Assembly: GCA_019321725.1 (NCBI GenBank)
Contig: CM033120.1
Location: forward strand, 14,910,278 to 14,974,277
DNA from: Paulownia fortunei
Taxonomy: Eukaryota > Streptophyta > Magnoliopsida > Lamiales > Paulowniaceae
Length of the DNA: 64,000 nucleotides
Reading direction: 5' to 3'
The position numbers and the translations under genes were made by a program. Position 1 is the first letter of the stretch. Each line of letters begins with the position of its first letter. Of this stretch, positions 1 through 11,692 are shown in pieces. The notes beneath the pieces were generated by a model. The model saw only the letters and a program-made list of their open reading frames with translations, was not told the DNA's origin and did not search any database.

Positions 1-3000
1 ATCCCGATTTAGCACAAGCCATTATTGGAAACGATCTCAACAGGTTGCAGGACATTTTGCGTGTGCGCAACCGCCAGAGAGCTGAATTACGGCGTCAACA
101 AGAAGAGGAGATGGTTAGTATTTCCTGTCAGCTATTTCCTTTATCATCATTGATTTCTTGGATTCCACTAGTCCTGATATGTGGCTTAATTTTGAATCAT
201 TACGTGGCGCTCTGTCACGGTGTTTGCATAGCTGATAACTTTTTTTCCAATAGATGCTGTGTGGCTCACATCGTGGGATGTCAATTAAGTTTCATTAGAT
301 TTGTCCTGAGACTGAAATTTGCTCCGTTTGTACTGTTCTTTAGGCTCAAGAAACTATTTCATTTACCTACGTCCTAACTGTTTTTCCAAATGACCAAAAA
401 TGTTGCTAAGAGGTTATCCTATAAAAAAAGTTCTTCTTTTAAATGATCTGGTTTTTGGTTTTTGCTTATAATATAAGTTACTTGGGATTTGTGCTTCCTA
501 TCTCATGGGGTGGTATCAGAAGAGTTGGTTTTGCTTAGCATCTAGTTTGTTATATAACTTTACCTAATTTTTATTTATCATTTTCTGGGGTATATTTTTT
601 CTGATCATTACTATATGTTCCTGTATGATTTGGAGGTTTGAACTTTAGCATTATAATTTCATGTAGAAATGACAATCCTCTCTAGTCGCACTTGAACTGC
701 TGTCTTTGGTATCTCTTGCTTATTTTCCATATGATCTTCATTCTCTCACCTTCTATTTGAGATGCTAATATGCTTAATTCTTTATTTTTGTAGGCGTTAC
801 TTTATGCAGATCCTTTTGATGTGGAGGCACAAAAGAAAATTGAAGCTGCTATTCACCAGGTCAGTCGGATTCCCTCATGCCACCTTTTAGGTGATTTATA
901 ATCAGTAGACTGACTTGGGTTATATCTTGGGAGACTTCCTTGATTATTCTATTTTGCTGAGCTTTCTTTGGAATTCGTGATTTGCTTAGACCTGTTAAAG
1001 ATATGTTGGTCTGGGTTTAAACCTTATAAATCTTATCTTTTATGTCATTTGGTGCTTGTGGCTTATTAAAAGTTCTGAGGATAGTGAGAGCCTATTTGTG
1101 GCTACCACTTGAAGAGTTTGATTACCATTTCTTCAATTTTATGTTTGAACTTCTAGGATTCCTGCAGCTGCTGAATCTTTTTTTTTTAGATGAAGATATT
1201 TATTTTATTTAATAGCTTTTCACATTTCCGTGCCTTTTGTGAGGCTAGGTGATTGCGAAGGAACACATATGAGAACTTGGTTTTATTTTCCCTCCCATGT
1301 TATAATGATATTCTTTGTGGTGAAATCACAAGTATTTTGGTGCTGGGATGGTAAATTTGGTTCAAATTCTTCTCTTTTGTTTTTTGTTTAATTGTGTTGA
1401 AAACTTGGAGAGCGCTGTAAATTTTGTACTTGAGGATAATTCTTGTGTGGTTTGGGCTTGAACTCGCTGATTTCTTGAAATACTGATTGGGCTCCTACAA
1501 ACTGCATGTGTAATTGGCAGAAAGGCATTGAGGAGAACTGGGCTGCTGCCTTGGAATACAACCCTGAAGCTTTTGCAAGAGTGGTACCTAAAACTGCCTA
1601 CTTGAGTATTGAAATATGCATTAATGTTGATGATGAGTAGAACTTACTTGTGTACTTTTTCAGGTTATGTTGTATGTTGACATGGAAGTTAATGGTGTTC
1701 CATTGAAGGTACTGACTTGGGCAAAATAATGTGATTTAGATTCTTTAATTGCTCTTCATCTACTTATCACCATCCCCTGAAAATACTGAAGAATAGGGTT
1801 AAAGCGGATGTGTTCAGATGCATAAAGATGGGGCTTTGTTTCCAAAGTTATGACACGCTTATGTAAAATGATCTAACCAACATAGAAAGGAAAACACCAA
1901 TGTGCCTGGACTCTCTTGAAGAGTTAAGACTTGGCCACATTGCTTAAATTGATGTTGTCATACTTCAGCCTTTTGGCACATATTATGGATGGTATGATGC
2001 TAGCTGTGAGCGTCTTGACTATATAATGTTCTTGGCTATAGATAATTTCGCTTTTGACATGAATTTATTATTTAGTATGAACCCAGATATAGTTGTCTCA
2101 GCAATGTTTGTGATAGTATTACATATTCTCTTATATTAAGCAGGTTAAACATTTTTTTCTCTTTGTTTCAGGCTTTTGTTGATAGTGGAGCTCAGTCGAC
2201 AATTATATCCAAAAGCTGTGCTGAACGTTGTGGGTATGATATCATCATTGGAGAATTATTGATTCTTCAGCCATTTTATTTTGTATATTGATAGGGATGC
2301 CCTTTGCCATCTTCTTGTTCTTCCAGATTGTTGAGGCTGTTGGATACAAGGTATAAGGGTATTGCTCATGGAGTTGGTCAGTCTGAGATTTTAGGTCGGA
2401 TACATGTTGCCCCAATCAAGGTATGCCTTAATACACATTCCTACGACATTTTCTGTGACTATCTTCTCTATTTTATGTTTCTACCCCTCTCTGTGCTGAT
2501 CCCTTTGTTCTTGTATCATTATGACTTGTTAACTTATGAAATGTGTTAGATTGGAAGTACGTTTTACCCTTGTTCCTTCCTGGTGCTGGATTCTCCCAAC
2601 ATGGAATTTCTTTTTGGCCTGGATATGCTCCGTAAGCACCAAGTAATGTCTCTATATCTTTATATTTTCTTAGCTAATTATTTTAATCCAACTTTAATAT
2701 AGATGTACTTACAATACCAAAATTTGCAGTGCATTATTGATCTAAAGGAAAGTGTATTGAGAGTTGGCGGAGGAGAGATTGCTGTACCTTTTCTGGCAGG
2801 TTGATATTTGCCGTTTTTTTATTTATCCATTTTGAATGATGGGTACTTTACATTGATGACAAAAATGATTTTGTGCTTCAGTTGTTTATGTGGGTGAAAC
2901 AATGGTTTGAAATATCCTTCTTCAATTTTGCATGAAATTTCAGAAAAGGACCTTCCACCACGGTTTTTGGATGAAGAGAGGTATGCCAAGGAAGCATCTA

Positions 3001-3735
3001 GCTCAGGAGCACAAGTGAGAATGCCCTCATCCAGTTGTAATTGTAACTTTTATTTTTTCTTCCCCATATTCAGAAGTGAAGTGCAATCAATATTCTCATC
3101 AACGTATTCTGATTTTCAGGTAACATCTGCAACTAAAGAAAATATTAGTAAACCACCAGGAGGACCTTCTGGTTAGTTCCAATTTTTTAAAACCTGTGCA
3201 TGCAGTGTGACATTACTTCATTCCAGCATGTCTTACTCCTGTCTTGTCCTTTAGCTGTGTTATACAACATGGAGACCTGGAGTGTCTATTTCACGCTTTA
3301 GAGTCATGAAAATAATATTGGAGCTATCCAACTCTAACATTATTTCATTTTAGAACTAATGTTCCTCTCTTATTTGAACTACAGATACTGGCAGGAATGC
3401 TTCCCAGGTACATTCTGGTTTGCAATGATCTCCACCTTAGGCTAGTTTTATCAGAATTTTCCTTATATTTTTGCTAGTTTTGTTAAATGTGAAGAAGTTT
3501 GTAATTTGATAATCTATCTGGTTGTTTTTTTTTTAATTTAATAAGTTGGACTGTGTCAATATGTTATCTATGATTATAATTTTGTAACTAGAGTGGCATT
3601 TTTCAGGGACCTGATTTTGAAGCTAAAGTGGCTAAGCTAGTTGAGCTAGGGTTTGGAAGGGAACAAGTGATTCAAGCTCTCAAGTTTTTTGATGGCAATG
3701 AAGAACAAGCAGCTGGGTTTCTTTTTGGTGGTTGA
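1..3735 (+). CDS. DDI1: DDI1-like ubiquitin receptor/aspartyl protease (3' part)
   Basis: The gene enters from the left edge, so the N-terminal ubiquitin-like domain is outside the window. Exons read 1-113, 794-859, 1521-1583, 1664-1708, 2172-2233, 2327-2420, 2550-2642, 2730-2799, 2944-3014, 3120-3171, 3385-3407 and 3607-3735; phases agree throughout and the stop is TGA. In order the protein shows the helical region (LRRQQEEE, LLYADPFDVEAQKKIE), a retroviral-type aspartyl protease with the catalytic motif FVDSGAQST and the later GLDMLRKHQ segment, and a C-terminal UBA domain ending EEQAAGFLFGG. Proteins of this family (yeast Ddi1, Arabidopsis At3g13235) bind ubiquitin and shuttle or cleave proteasome substrates. 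The catalytic Asp is intact, so activity is plausible. Exon 11 is only 23 nt long. Confidence 0.95.
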
Positions 3736-4737
3736 AGATGATCAATTTGGAGGAAGGGGCTGGTGCTATTGGGATTTGGAACTCTCTATCTAACTTATAT
3801 TTGTCATCTTTTCCTCTATTCATTCAAAATACAGCAATCTTTTCCATTGGGTCTTTTGATGAAAAACTTCTCCCCATCTATTTCTCATCAATCATCATAT
3901 ATGTTGCCTCCATATTCCATATTGATATATTCTTGAATGGATGGGGTGCAATACACCTTATTGCACCCTGTTCATCCAATACTATTAATTTGCAAAGAGT
4001 GATGGTGAAAATTATCACTAACCTAATGATCATTAGTAGTTAAGAGTATTGCACCCGATCCACTCTAAAATGATCCGAGACATTAGAGTCTTCCTTGCAT
4101 CTTGATACGACTTTTCACATTCAACTTACATTCTAAGGTTGTCTTCTGCAGCTTTTAATGACTTTTAGCGAGAACTGTTGGTGGAAGATGGGATAGACTT
4201 TGATTAAAGCCTGAATTTTACTTGCAACATTCTACATAAGGCCTATGCGGTTAAGTTATGACCAAGTTTAGAAAAATTTCTTCTGTACTAACTTCGGACA
4301 AGGCGTTCTCTTTTCACCAAAGAATGCTATAATTGCCTACATTTTTGTCTGGGGTATTCATTCATTTAGATAAAAAAGAAATTACAGGATTCCTTTTTTC
4401 TTTTTTCTTGTCATATCTCACAAGACCTGTACTATAAATTGGCACAATCAAAAACTGTTTTTGTCTTGCTTTGTTTAAACTTTTAGATTTTCTTTCTTTC
4501 CTTTCGGTACAAGTACATGGAATTGAATCGAATCTAGGAAATCGATGATCAGAGTCAAGACGTAGGCACTAGGCTAAAAGTAAATCCATTGGGAGATACT
4601 GATAATATTCCCTCCATATTCTTCCCAAGGCCGACCAAAGAAAGGAAATTATCGTATAGCCCTGCTTTTGTCTGCTGCTTCTCATTTCTCTCTCCTCTCT
4701 CTCTATCTATCTCTCAGTTGCAGAGTTCGTAGTTCTA

Positions 4738-4790
4738 ATGACGGTGAATGAAAAGATCAGTAATCTTCACCATTTTATGGGTCTTCTGAG
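4738..4790 (+). other. Possible orphan first coding exon
   Basis: An ATG at 4738 follows a CT-rich tract like a plant 5' leader and opens a 17-codon frame (MTVNEKISNLHHFMGLLR with the last codon split) that ends at a good donor, AG|GTAAAC. I find no matching downstream exon before the convergent BTB gene. It may be a broken gene, the start of a noncoding transcript, or chance. Confidence 0.2.
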
Positions 4791-5059
4791 GTAAACCCTC
4801 TTTTGTAACTTTTTGTGGACTAATAGTCTCTCTCTCTCTCAGAATATGATGAATTTGAAGACGTTTCGTTGTTCATTTACTTCAACGCCCATTTCTTGAA
4901 ACTTGAAGATTTAATGGATATGCCCATTAAAATTCGTATAAGGTTGTCAACTCTGTGTCTATCATTTGGATTAACGACATAACTTAATGTTCTCTGTACA
5001 TATGTATTTTCCTTGCTTTTTCCAAACTACTTACGACAATGGCAAAACTATTCCCCCAC

Positions 5060-5080
5060 TGTGTGTGTGTGTGTGTGTGT
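5060..5080. repeat. (TG)n microsatellite
   Basis: About ten uninterrupted TG dinucleotides are seen in intergenic DNA. Confidence 0.9.
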
Positions 5081-6320
5081 TACTAATAATTGCAAAATAT
5101 ATCGTAAATTAAAAGATTGAGCATGGCGCTCCCACCGCCTATTTGAGTAACGCTTGAGCGCATATAGTGGGATCATATGTGGCGTTGAATTGAAGAAAAC
5201 ATTGAGTGTATCTTTAAATATAGTAAACAGGGATCAAAATTGTATTTGAAGTAGCATGTTGTAAGTACATTCTGAATATGTGACAATTAGGTTAGTGAGA
5301 CAGTGACTGCTAAACTTCCTGGCCGACAAATATATTTAGTAAAAGCTGCACAATTTACATCAGTGTAGTGATGTATTTACTCATAAATCGCACACCTGCA
5401 TCAAAAGAATCTTTGTCATAAAGGCCTCCAAGTAAGAAGCCATACAGATAATATTCCCAGCCTTGAGGCCCCTAAAGTGAAGAGCTTCTATATGCTGTCA
5501 TCGCTATATCTCTCTGTAATAATTTAATCTGAGATATTTCCTTTTTATGTTCTGAGGTTTTCGACTTGAATCTGTCCTATAATTCTGAAGTTCTGCTGAT
5601 GGAAGTTACAGGAGTATAAATTTTATAGTCTGGTGCTTCTTCGTCTTGGAATGATCCCTGCTTCTCTGTGCATATGTTCCCTTACTGGCAGCTTGATGAT
5701 AACCCAAAGCTAGTATTGTTCAACTCATCATACTGAATCTATATAGCACAAGGGCTTTTTTAACTAATCTAGGGGCTCCCTTAAAAATGCTCATCCAAAA
5801 GGTGTCAGCTAAAGCATCCACTGAGAATGGCCTTCGTTGACCCTCCAAGTTTGTGACCTTGTTTTCCTTTTCCCTTTAGGACAGGGTCATATAATTCTGT
5901 TTAGCATCATTAGCAAGACTAAGGGTGACTAAGTTATTGGAGAATATGAAATTGGCTCTTGTATCAACCAGGCATACTGTTATATATCAATACCATCAAA
6001 CAGCTACTTCAAAAAGCTAGCAGGCCAGGGTTCTGGAAACAACATTGATCTCATAAATAACAAGCATAATTTGTTTGTGATGTTTACATCTTACACTGTG
6101 GTTCTTGTCTAATTCATGAAAGTATACACATCGGACCAGGAGTCATGTGGCCAATCACATTAAATCAAATACCTGTACATTGTAAACAAACAATCGGCAT
6201 CTTACACAAAAGATAGATGCCACAAAAGAATATCTATCTTTGGACAATGAATGGTGCACACTAATGGGATAACAACCTATTGCCTGACTTGCTCTTTTCC
6301 AATTTCCTTTAGCTAGGATT

Positions 6321-8100
6321 TCAGAAACCCTTCCAAGCAGCAAGGATTTCATTTAATATTTCAGCAATCAGTTCTCTATCTGCACATTGTAGAAAGGCAT
6401 TGAAGTCATCTCTAATATCAAAGATCTTACCAAACTTCACTAGATATCGCATGCAACTACTCTTCAGTTTTGGCAGTTGATAGAGAGAAGCATTCTGGAG
6501 CCTTTCCAGCACATTCCTGGTATCAATGTCCTCCAGTAGACTCTCATGGCATGCTTCTTTCAAATCTGATATGTCGTACTTATCAGCTGCTTGAAGGAGG
6601 GCCAGCCTATGGGTCAAGAATTCTTCATTTTGTATGTTACCGTAGATGTAATTCAGGAAAGCCTGGCAAGCTTCAATTGACATGTCGGAAATGTTTATGG
6701 TAGACATTTCTTTCTCCTTGAGATCATGTGAGAACATGCTACTGAAAACAGGTGACCTGGAAGCAAGAACTGCCCGATGTGCTGTGATGCTTCCATCAGA
6801 GGCGTTGATTGCAATATCTGTGTGAATACTTTCAGACAACATTCGACCAAGGGATGCAAGAGCTGTTTCATTCAACTGTATTTGTGTGAATCCTTCGCTC
6901 CAAATTGAGCAAGGTCCCGTGCCCTGTGAAATTTAAGAATCAGAGTTCAGAACAGAAAAAGTATGATGAAACCGAGTTTTTTCTTCTTGTGGACAAGTAA
7001 GTTTTCTCATATAATTACTTCATCAGCTTTTAGATTTCTAATACAATCTTCCTGTTTTTGCAACTAGTGTAGTCCTTTCAATTAATCAAGAATCTGAAAG
7101 TAAAGGGAAAAAGGATTTTTTATTTGGTGACTAGATGAACTGGAGTTGCTACCCCTAAAAGGGAATATCTGTACTGCTACCCCTAAAAAGGAACAGAAGA
7201 TGCTGATAATATCTTACGTCTGGAGATGCAATTTTTAGATCAAGAAACTCAACGTCGATGATGAATTTTCCAGTTAAGGGAACCTCAATAGCCCAAACGA
7301 AATCCTCATTGCTCTTGAGCTGCTTATCAGTAACTTCTGCATGTAACATAGGTAGCCAGCGTCAGACAAATTATACATACAATTTTCTCAAAACTTAGAA
7401 AAGATCTTTTTGGTAGAAAGATGATTGAGATGAGTTACCTGGATGAACCAAACACTTGCGATCTCCCACAGAGGAAACCACTCTGATTATGAATGATGCA
7501 ATTGGAGGATTTTCTCTGGTTAAATTTGATATCTCCGGGTACAATTTAATGAACAGGGTCCGATTCTTCTCCACAGACAAATGCCTTCAATCCAGATAAC
7601 CAAAAACTTAGGATGAGAGCCACACACTAAAATGTGTTTTTCTGATTTTTGTAACATACTTCAAGGAGCCATTAAAATGCATGATAAGGTAGAAACTATA
7701 AAATTTAGTAAAGGTTAGAGCTGGCACCAAGAAAACTAACACGGGTCGGGTCATCTGAGCTCCCATGAACATTTGTTCCGAATGGATTATTTATATATTT
7801 AATCTCAAATAGTGTAAGAAAGAAAACATTATATTTTATCAAAACATTTTCGTTGTTATTTTCTGCCATGTTTTCAAATTAACAAAACTTGGAATCAAAA
7901 TTCTAACAAATAAATTAGAAATTCTGGGATTTTCTTGAAGGATAATAAAAATAAAACAGTAGAAAGCTGAGTGTGACTGACCAATTCCACTTGCCGATCT
8001 TGAAAGGATCGGATTTTCTGTAAGTGCAGGAGGCCAAGTTTTCGATCCGCCATTGGGCGAGGCGCGACGTGGTTTCGACCCTGTAAGCAGACTCACTCAT
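6321..8100 (-). CDS. MATH/BTB-POZ domain protein, At1g21780 type
   Basis: Four exons on the minus strand: 8100-7982, 7584-7439, 7336-7218 and 6923-6321, giving 328 aa. The start is the ATG at 8100 (MSESAYRVETTSRLAQW); a frame runs open further upstream but without an ATG. Residues 10 to about 140 form the TRAF/MATH-like half (RLAQWRIENL, KSDPFKIGKWNW, SVEKNRTLFIKLYPE, IDVEFLDLKI). Residues from about 165 form a BTB/POZ domain (HTDIAINASDGSITAHRAVL, SRSPVFSSMFSHDL, ACQAFLNYIYGN), followed by a helical tail (LLQAADKYDISDLKEACHES). Length and order match Arabidopsis At1g21780 as I recall it. BTB proteins of this kind are substrate adaptors for CUL3 ubiquitin ligases, so that role is inferred; the substrate cannot be told from sequence. 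Confidence 0.93.
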
Positions 8101-8424
8101 CCTAGAGAACACAAGTGCCGCTGTGATTTCATGGATACAATCGAAAATCCCGTCCAAGAACTGATCTCCGTGCTTTCCCAGGTTTGCTTTTCACTCTCTT
8201 CTTCATATATTGATTCAATTTTCACTCACAAATCTCTCTCTCTTCCCCTCTCTGTTTCTACAACACACTATATATCTTTGTATTTGAATTTTTTTGGAGT
8301 AAATATTATGTGTTTCTGAGGGTGACCCAATTGAATATGAAGGTTTCCGGCACGCAATGCTATGTTTGATAGTTCTTTACGCCATTGATGGTGAAGTTTT
8401 TGCAGACTGATTTCTTTGCAATGT

Positions 8425-8458
<34 letters not shown>

Positions 8459-8459
8459 G
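8425..8459. repeat. (TG)n(AG)n compound microsatellite
   Basis: Eight TG units run directly into about nine AG units, just upstream of the BTB gene. Confidence 0.95.
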
Positions 8460-8737
8460 TTGGTTTTAGTTGATTTGTTGGCTTACACTGCACTTCAGGT
8501 TAATGCTTGATGGCTTATTTATTTAATGGGAGATACTTGAGTAAACTTTTGTGCAAGGTTTTCCGTTAATGCTACTATTGAAAAGGAATAGAATTATTTT
8601 TGTCCTTCTAAGCAAAGTATCTGTTTTGTTTTTTCCTCTCTCTCTTTCATTCCAACATTTTTTTATTTATTTTTTGTTCAGAGCAAGAGAAGAAAAGTAT
8701 TTCATTATATGTACATCTCCTAATTCTTCTTCTTCCC

Positions 8738-8761
8738 TTTTTTTTTTTTTTTTTTTTTTTT
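8738..8761. repeat. Poly-T tract
   Basis: An uninterrupted run of about 24 T is seen. Read on the minus strand it could be the poly-A tail of a retrocopy, but no flanking element is recognisable. Confidence 0.9.
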
Positions 8762-10107
8762 CTTTTCCCTAAAATTTATTTATTTTATTCCAAAAATATA
8801 AATAATGCTAATTTTTTATTTCGGAATAATTATGGTTTGTTCAACAAGGCTATGCATGCTGCAGTTATTTTTCCTTGTGGTGGGGTTTACTAGATTATCT
8901 ATTGAAAAATAAATTAAATTATTCAATTCGAGATATCGATTTTTGAAGTTAGTTCATTAAATATAACAAATTAAAATTGAATAAATTTTTTCGTTTAATA
9001 ATATATAAAGCTCGATTCAAGTAGTTAAAAAATAATAAAATACAAATAAAAAAATTAAATTATTCGAACTTAATTCGTATTTAACTTGATTAAAATTTGT
9101 TCAATTCAATTAAAAAAATTAAAATTAAATATAATTTTTTTAAAGATCGATAAATTTGAAAACGTGTTGTCTTTACTTATTTATTTACACTTAAATATTT
9201 TTTTATTTATTTTAAAAAAATTACTGTACAACAAATTCAAGTTGTTGGACTTGTATTCACGATTAGTATGTACAAAGTGGTGCTGTATTACTACGTCAAA
9301 GCATTATACAATTGCAGTTCAAGAAGAAAAGTTGTGGACGTCTTTTGGACAAAAAATAGGATTGCTCATAGCAATTTCCATTCCGAAATTGTCTTACTTT
9401 TTTAATGCTTAAAGTAGAACATCTAATACTTATCAGTCTCTACAATGTTGCCATTTTCAATTCTTGTAGATGGGGTGGGTCATGGGACTAATGCTAAAGC
9501 CCGTAAGGCTAAACTTAGACAAAAATTATGCCTAGAAATGGGAACCCAATTTGCTTCTCATTACAAGCTTCAAATAAGGAAAACAAATAAATAAAAGTGG
9601 GAATGGCCCCGTAGAGATAATTGGATTTGTCTGAAACAATGAATTAAAACTATTACATGATTGATATACAATCCAAAGAGAGCAAACATAACAAATGTAA
9701 TAATACTTTTATAAATATACACTATTGATTATGATGAGTGAAAAAGAAAAATAATCTCATGAATTGACTATATCCACAATCCTAGACATGGTCATCCATC
9801 TATTGCTCCAACTTTATAAACAATGAATCCCATCAAGCAAACATGATTTACTGCAATTTTTTGGTAGGTTGGCTACTTTCCATACACTAGAACAAGTTGT
9901 GTCCTATGTAGCGTGTAGGACTAATAAAGATTATTATTTTGATTTTAAGGAATCATCATATAAAAATGGAGGTGAGGAAAGAAAATATATTTTGGTGGGG
10001 GCAATGATTGGAATCTTGAAAATATTAAAATTAATTGTTGTTTTGGCTTTGGTGGAAGATGTAGCCATTTAGACAAGTTGGGCAAGAAAGGTATCCATAT
10101 AGGTCAT

Positions 10108-10126
10108 GGGTGGGGTCACCCCACCC
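10108..10126. repeat. Perfect G/C-rich palindrome, 9-bp arms
   Basis: GGGTGGGGTCACCCCACCC has two perfect 9-bp arms around a single central base, in otherwise AT-rich DNA. It could form a very short hairpin or be a symmetric protein-binding site. Confidence 0.85.
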
Positions 10127-11440
10127 GGAATCCTTTCTAAGGGTGTCCAAATATTTCAAGCAATCAAATATTGCATTATAACTGGCCATGAAATGATGTC
10201 TGCATCCCCCACACTCTTGGGGGGTGCCACAGTCAATACCAAATTATTTCTTCGAAGGTATATTCATAAAAGTTGGTGGGCTCGTGAAAATAGATACTAA
10301 ATTATTTTTTTTATTTTTAAATTATAAAAATTAATTTTTTAAATTTCAACTAAACTATATATCAGTCCAAATAGACTAGTTCTTCGGAATGGATGAAACA
10401 TGAAATCACCCTTATACCTTAGTCAGATAGTAAGCCGAATTTGAATTCGATATCTTTTAATTACATAATTTTTAAAGAATAATCGATTTTTACCGCTTAA
10501 ATTAAGTATCATTAATGTGGAATCACGAGGTTAGTCAACAGAGATCATTAGGTCAATAAGGGGTAGTTAAACTGCATTTGGATTATAAAGAAAACTACTA
10601 CATTCTAATTCACTTAGTCAATGACTAGATTTGGCTTTCTGAAAAACGAAACAATGGTGGGGGCTAACACCTTAGTTAATTAATCAAACATTAGTTTAAT
10701 CTCGGATGATTAAAGGTGGTTCAACAACATATTTTTGGACAATTAATCATAAAAGTCCAACTTCATAGGCTCTCAATTGACACTTATAATTTAACCAATA
10801 CATTTTTAATTAACTAAAGCCCAACTCATCATTAGTTGTTATAAGCTTTACGAGTTTCTAAATATATTCATAGTGACGATTTTTAGGTGAATTGAGAATA
10901 ATACATATACCATGGTAGAATGTGATTAGCTCAGACTAATTTGTCAATGTTTGACCTCAATCCTAACCTTTGAATTTGATTAACGTTGTACTATCCAATG
11001 ATAGCAACTTAAGATGACGTTTTGCTAGGTTACAGTGTACAAAGAGAGACAATTAGCTCAAAGCAATCAATCAGCCTTGGCGTTCAACGCTACAATGGTA
11101 GTTGTACCTCACCATATTTATCAGGACACTTGGCAACTAAAATTACGCTTAAAAGTTTCAAAATTTCCATTTCAGTCCACCATTGGGTCTGTCCAAGAAG
11201 AAGAGGTGGCCAATAGGAATTAATAAATTCCTATGTAGGCCCAAGAGGTGAAACTGGAAAATTCTTAACATATTTTTACACTGAAAGGTATATTTATTTT
11301 ACATTAAGATAATAACTTTTTTTTTTAAAACTATAACAGCACCCATATGATCTTTTTTACACAAATTATCAAATATTTTATATTTTATTATTATTAATAT
11401 ACATAAAAATTACTTATTTTAAAATAGCGTGTGTTAACCG

Positions 11441-11692
11441 TATTATATCATATACTTTTTATAATTTTTATATTCGAATCTTTGATCCGAATAACCCAAC
11501 TCATAGTCCAACTACGAGCGGATCGTGACAGCAAGGCTATTCCGCCGCTTACAATACTCCATTGTGTATTATATCGTATACTTTTAATAATTTTCATATT
11601 CGAATTTTTGAATTGGATGACCCAACCTATAGTCCAACTATGAGCGAATCGTGGCAGCAAGGCTACTTCACCGCTTACAATACTCCATTGCG
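11441..11692. repeat. 126-bp tandem duplication
   Basis: Two adjacent copies of about 126 bp (11441-11566 and 11567-11692) are clearly alike along their whole length, sharing ACAATACTCCATT at their ends, CATAGTCCAACTA-type cores (CTATAGTCCAACTA in copy 2) and GCAAGGCTA. They differ by scattered substitutions, so the duplication is not recent. Open frames across it on both strands are by-products of the repeat, not genes. Confidence 0.9.

Larger units (their letters stand above)
3736..6320. other. Intergenic DNA between DDI1 and the BTB gene
   Basis: The first few hundred bases are probably DDI1 3' UTR. A CT-rich leader around 4670-4715 precedes a short possible exon at 4738-4790 (listed separately). 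A (TG)n microsatellite lies at 5060-5080. From about 5330 to 6320 the base composition is more balanced; part is probably the 3' UTR of the BTB gene on the minus strand. No complete gene is visible. Confidence 0.6.

Noticed and set aside
3732..4043. 103-codon frame starting at the DDI1 stop
   Set aside because: It overlaps the DDI1 end and 3' UTR and matches no protein family.
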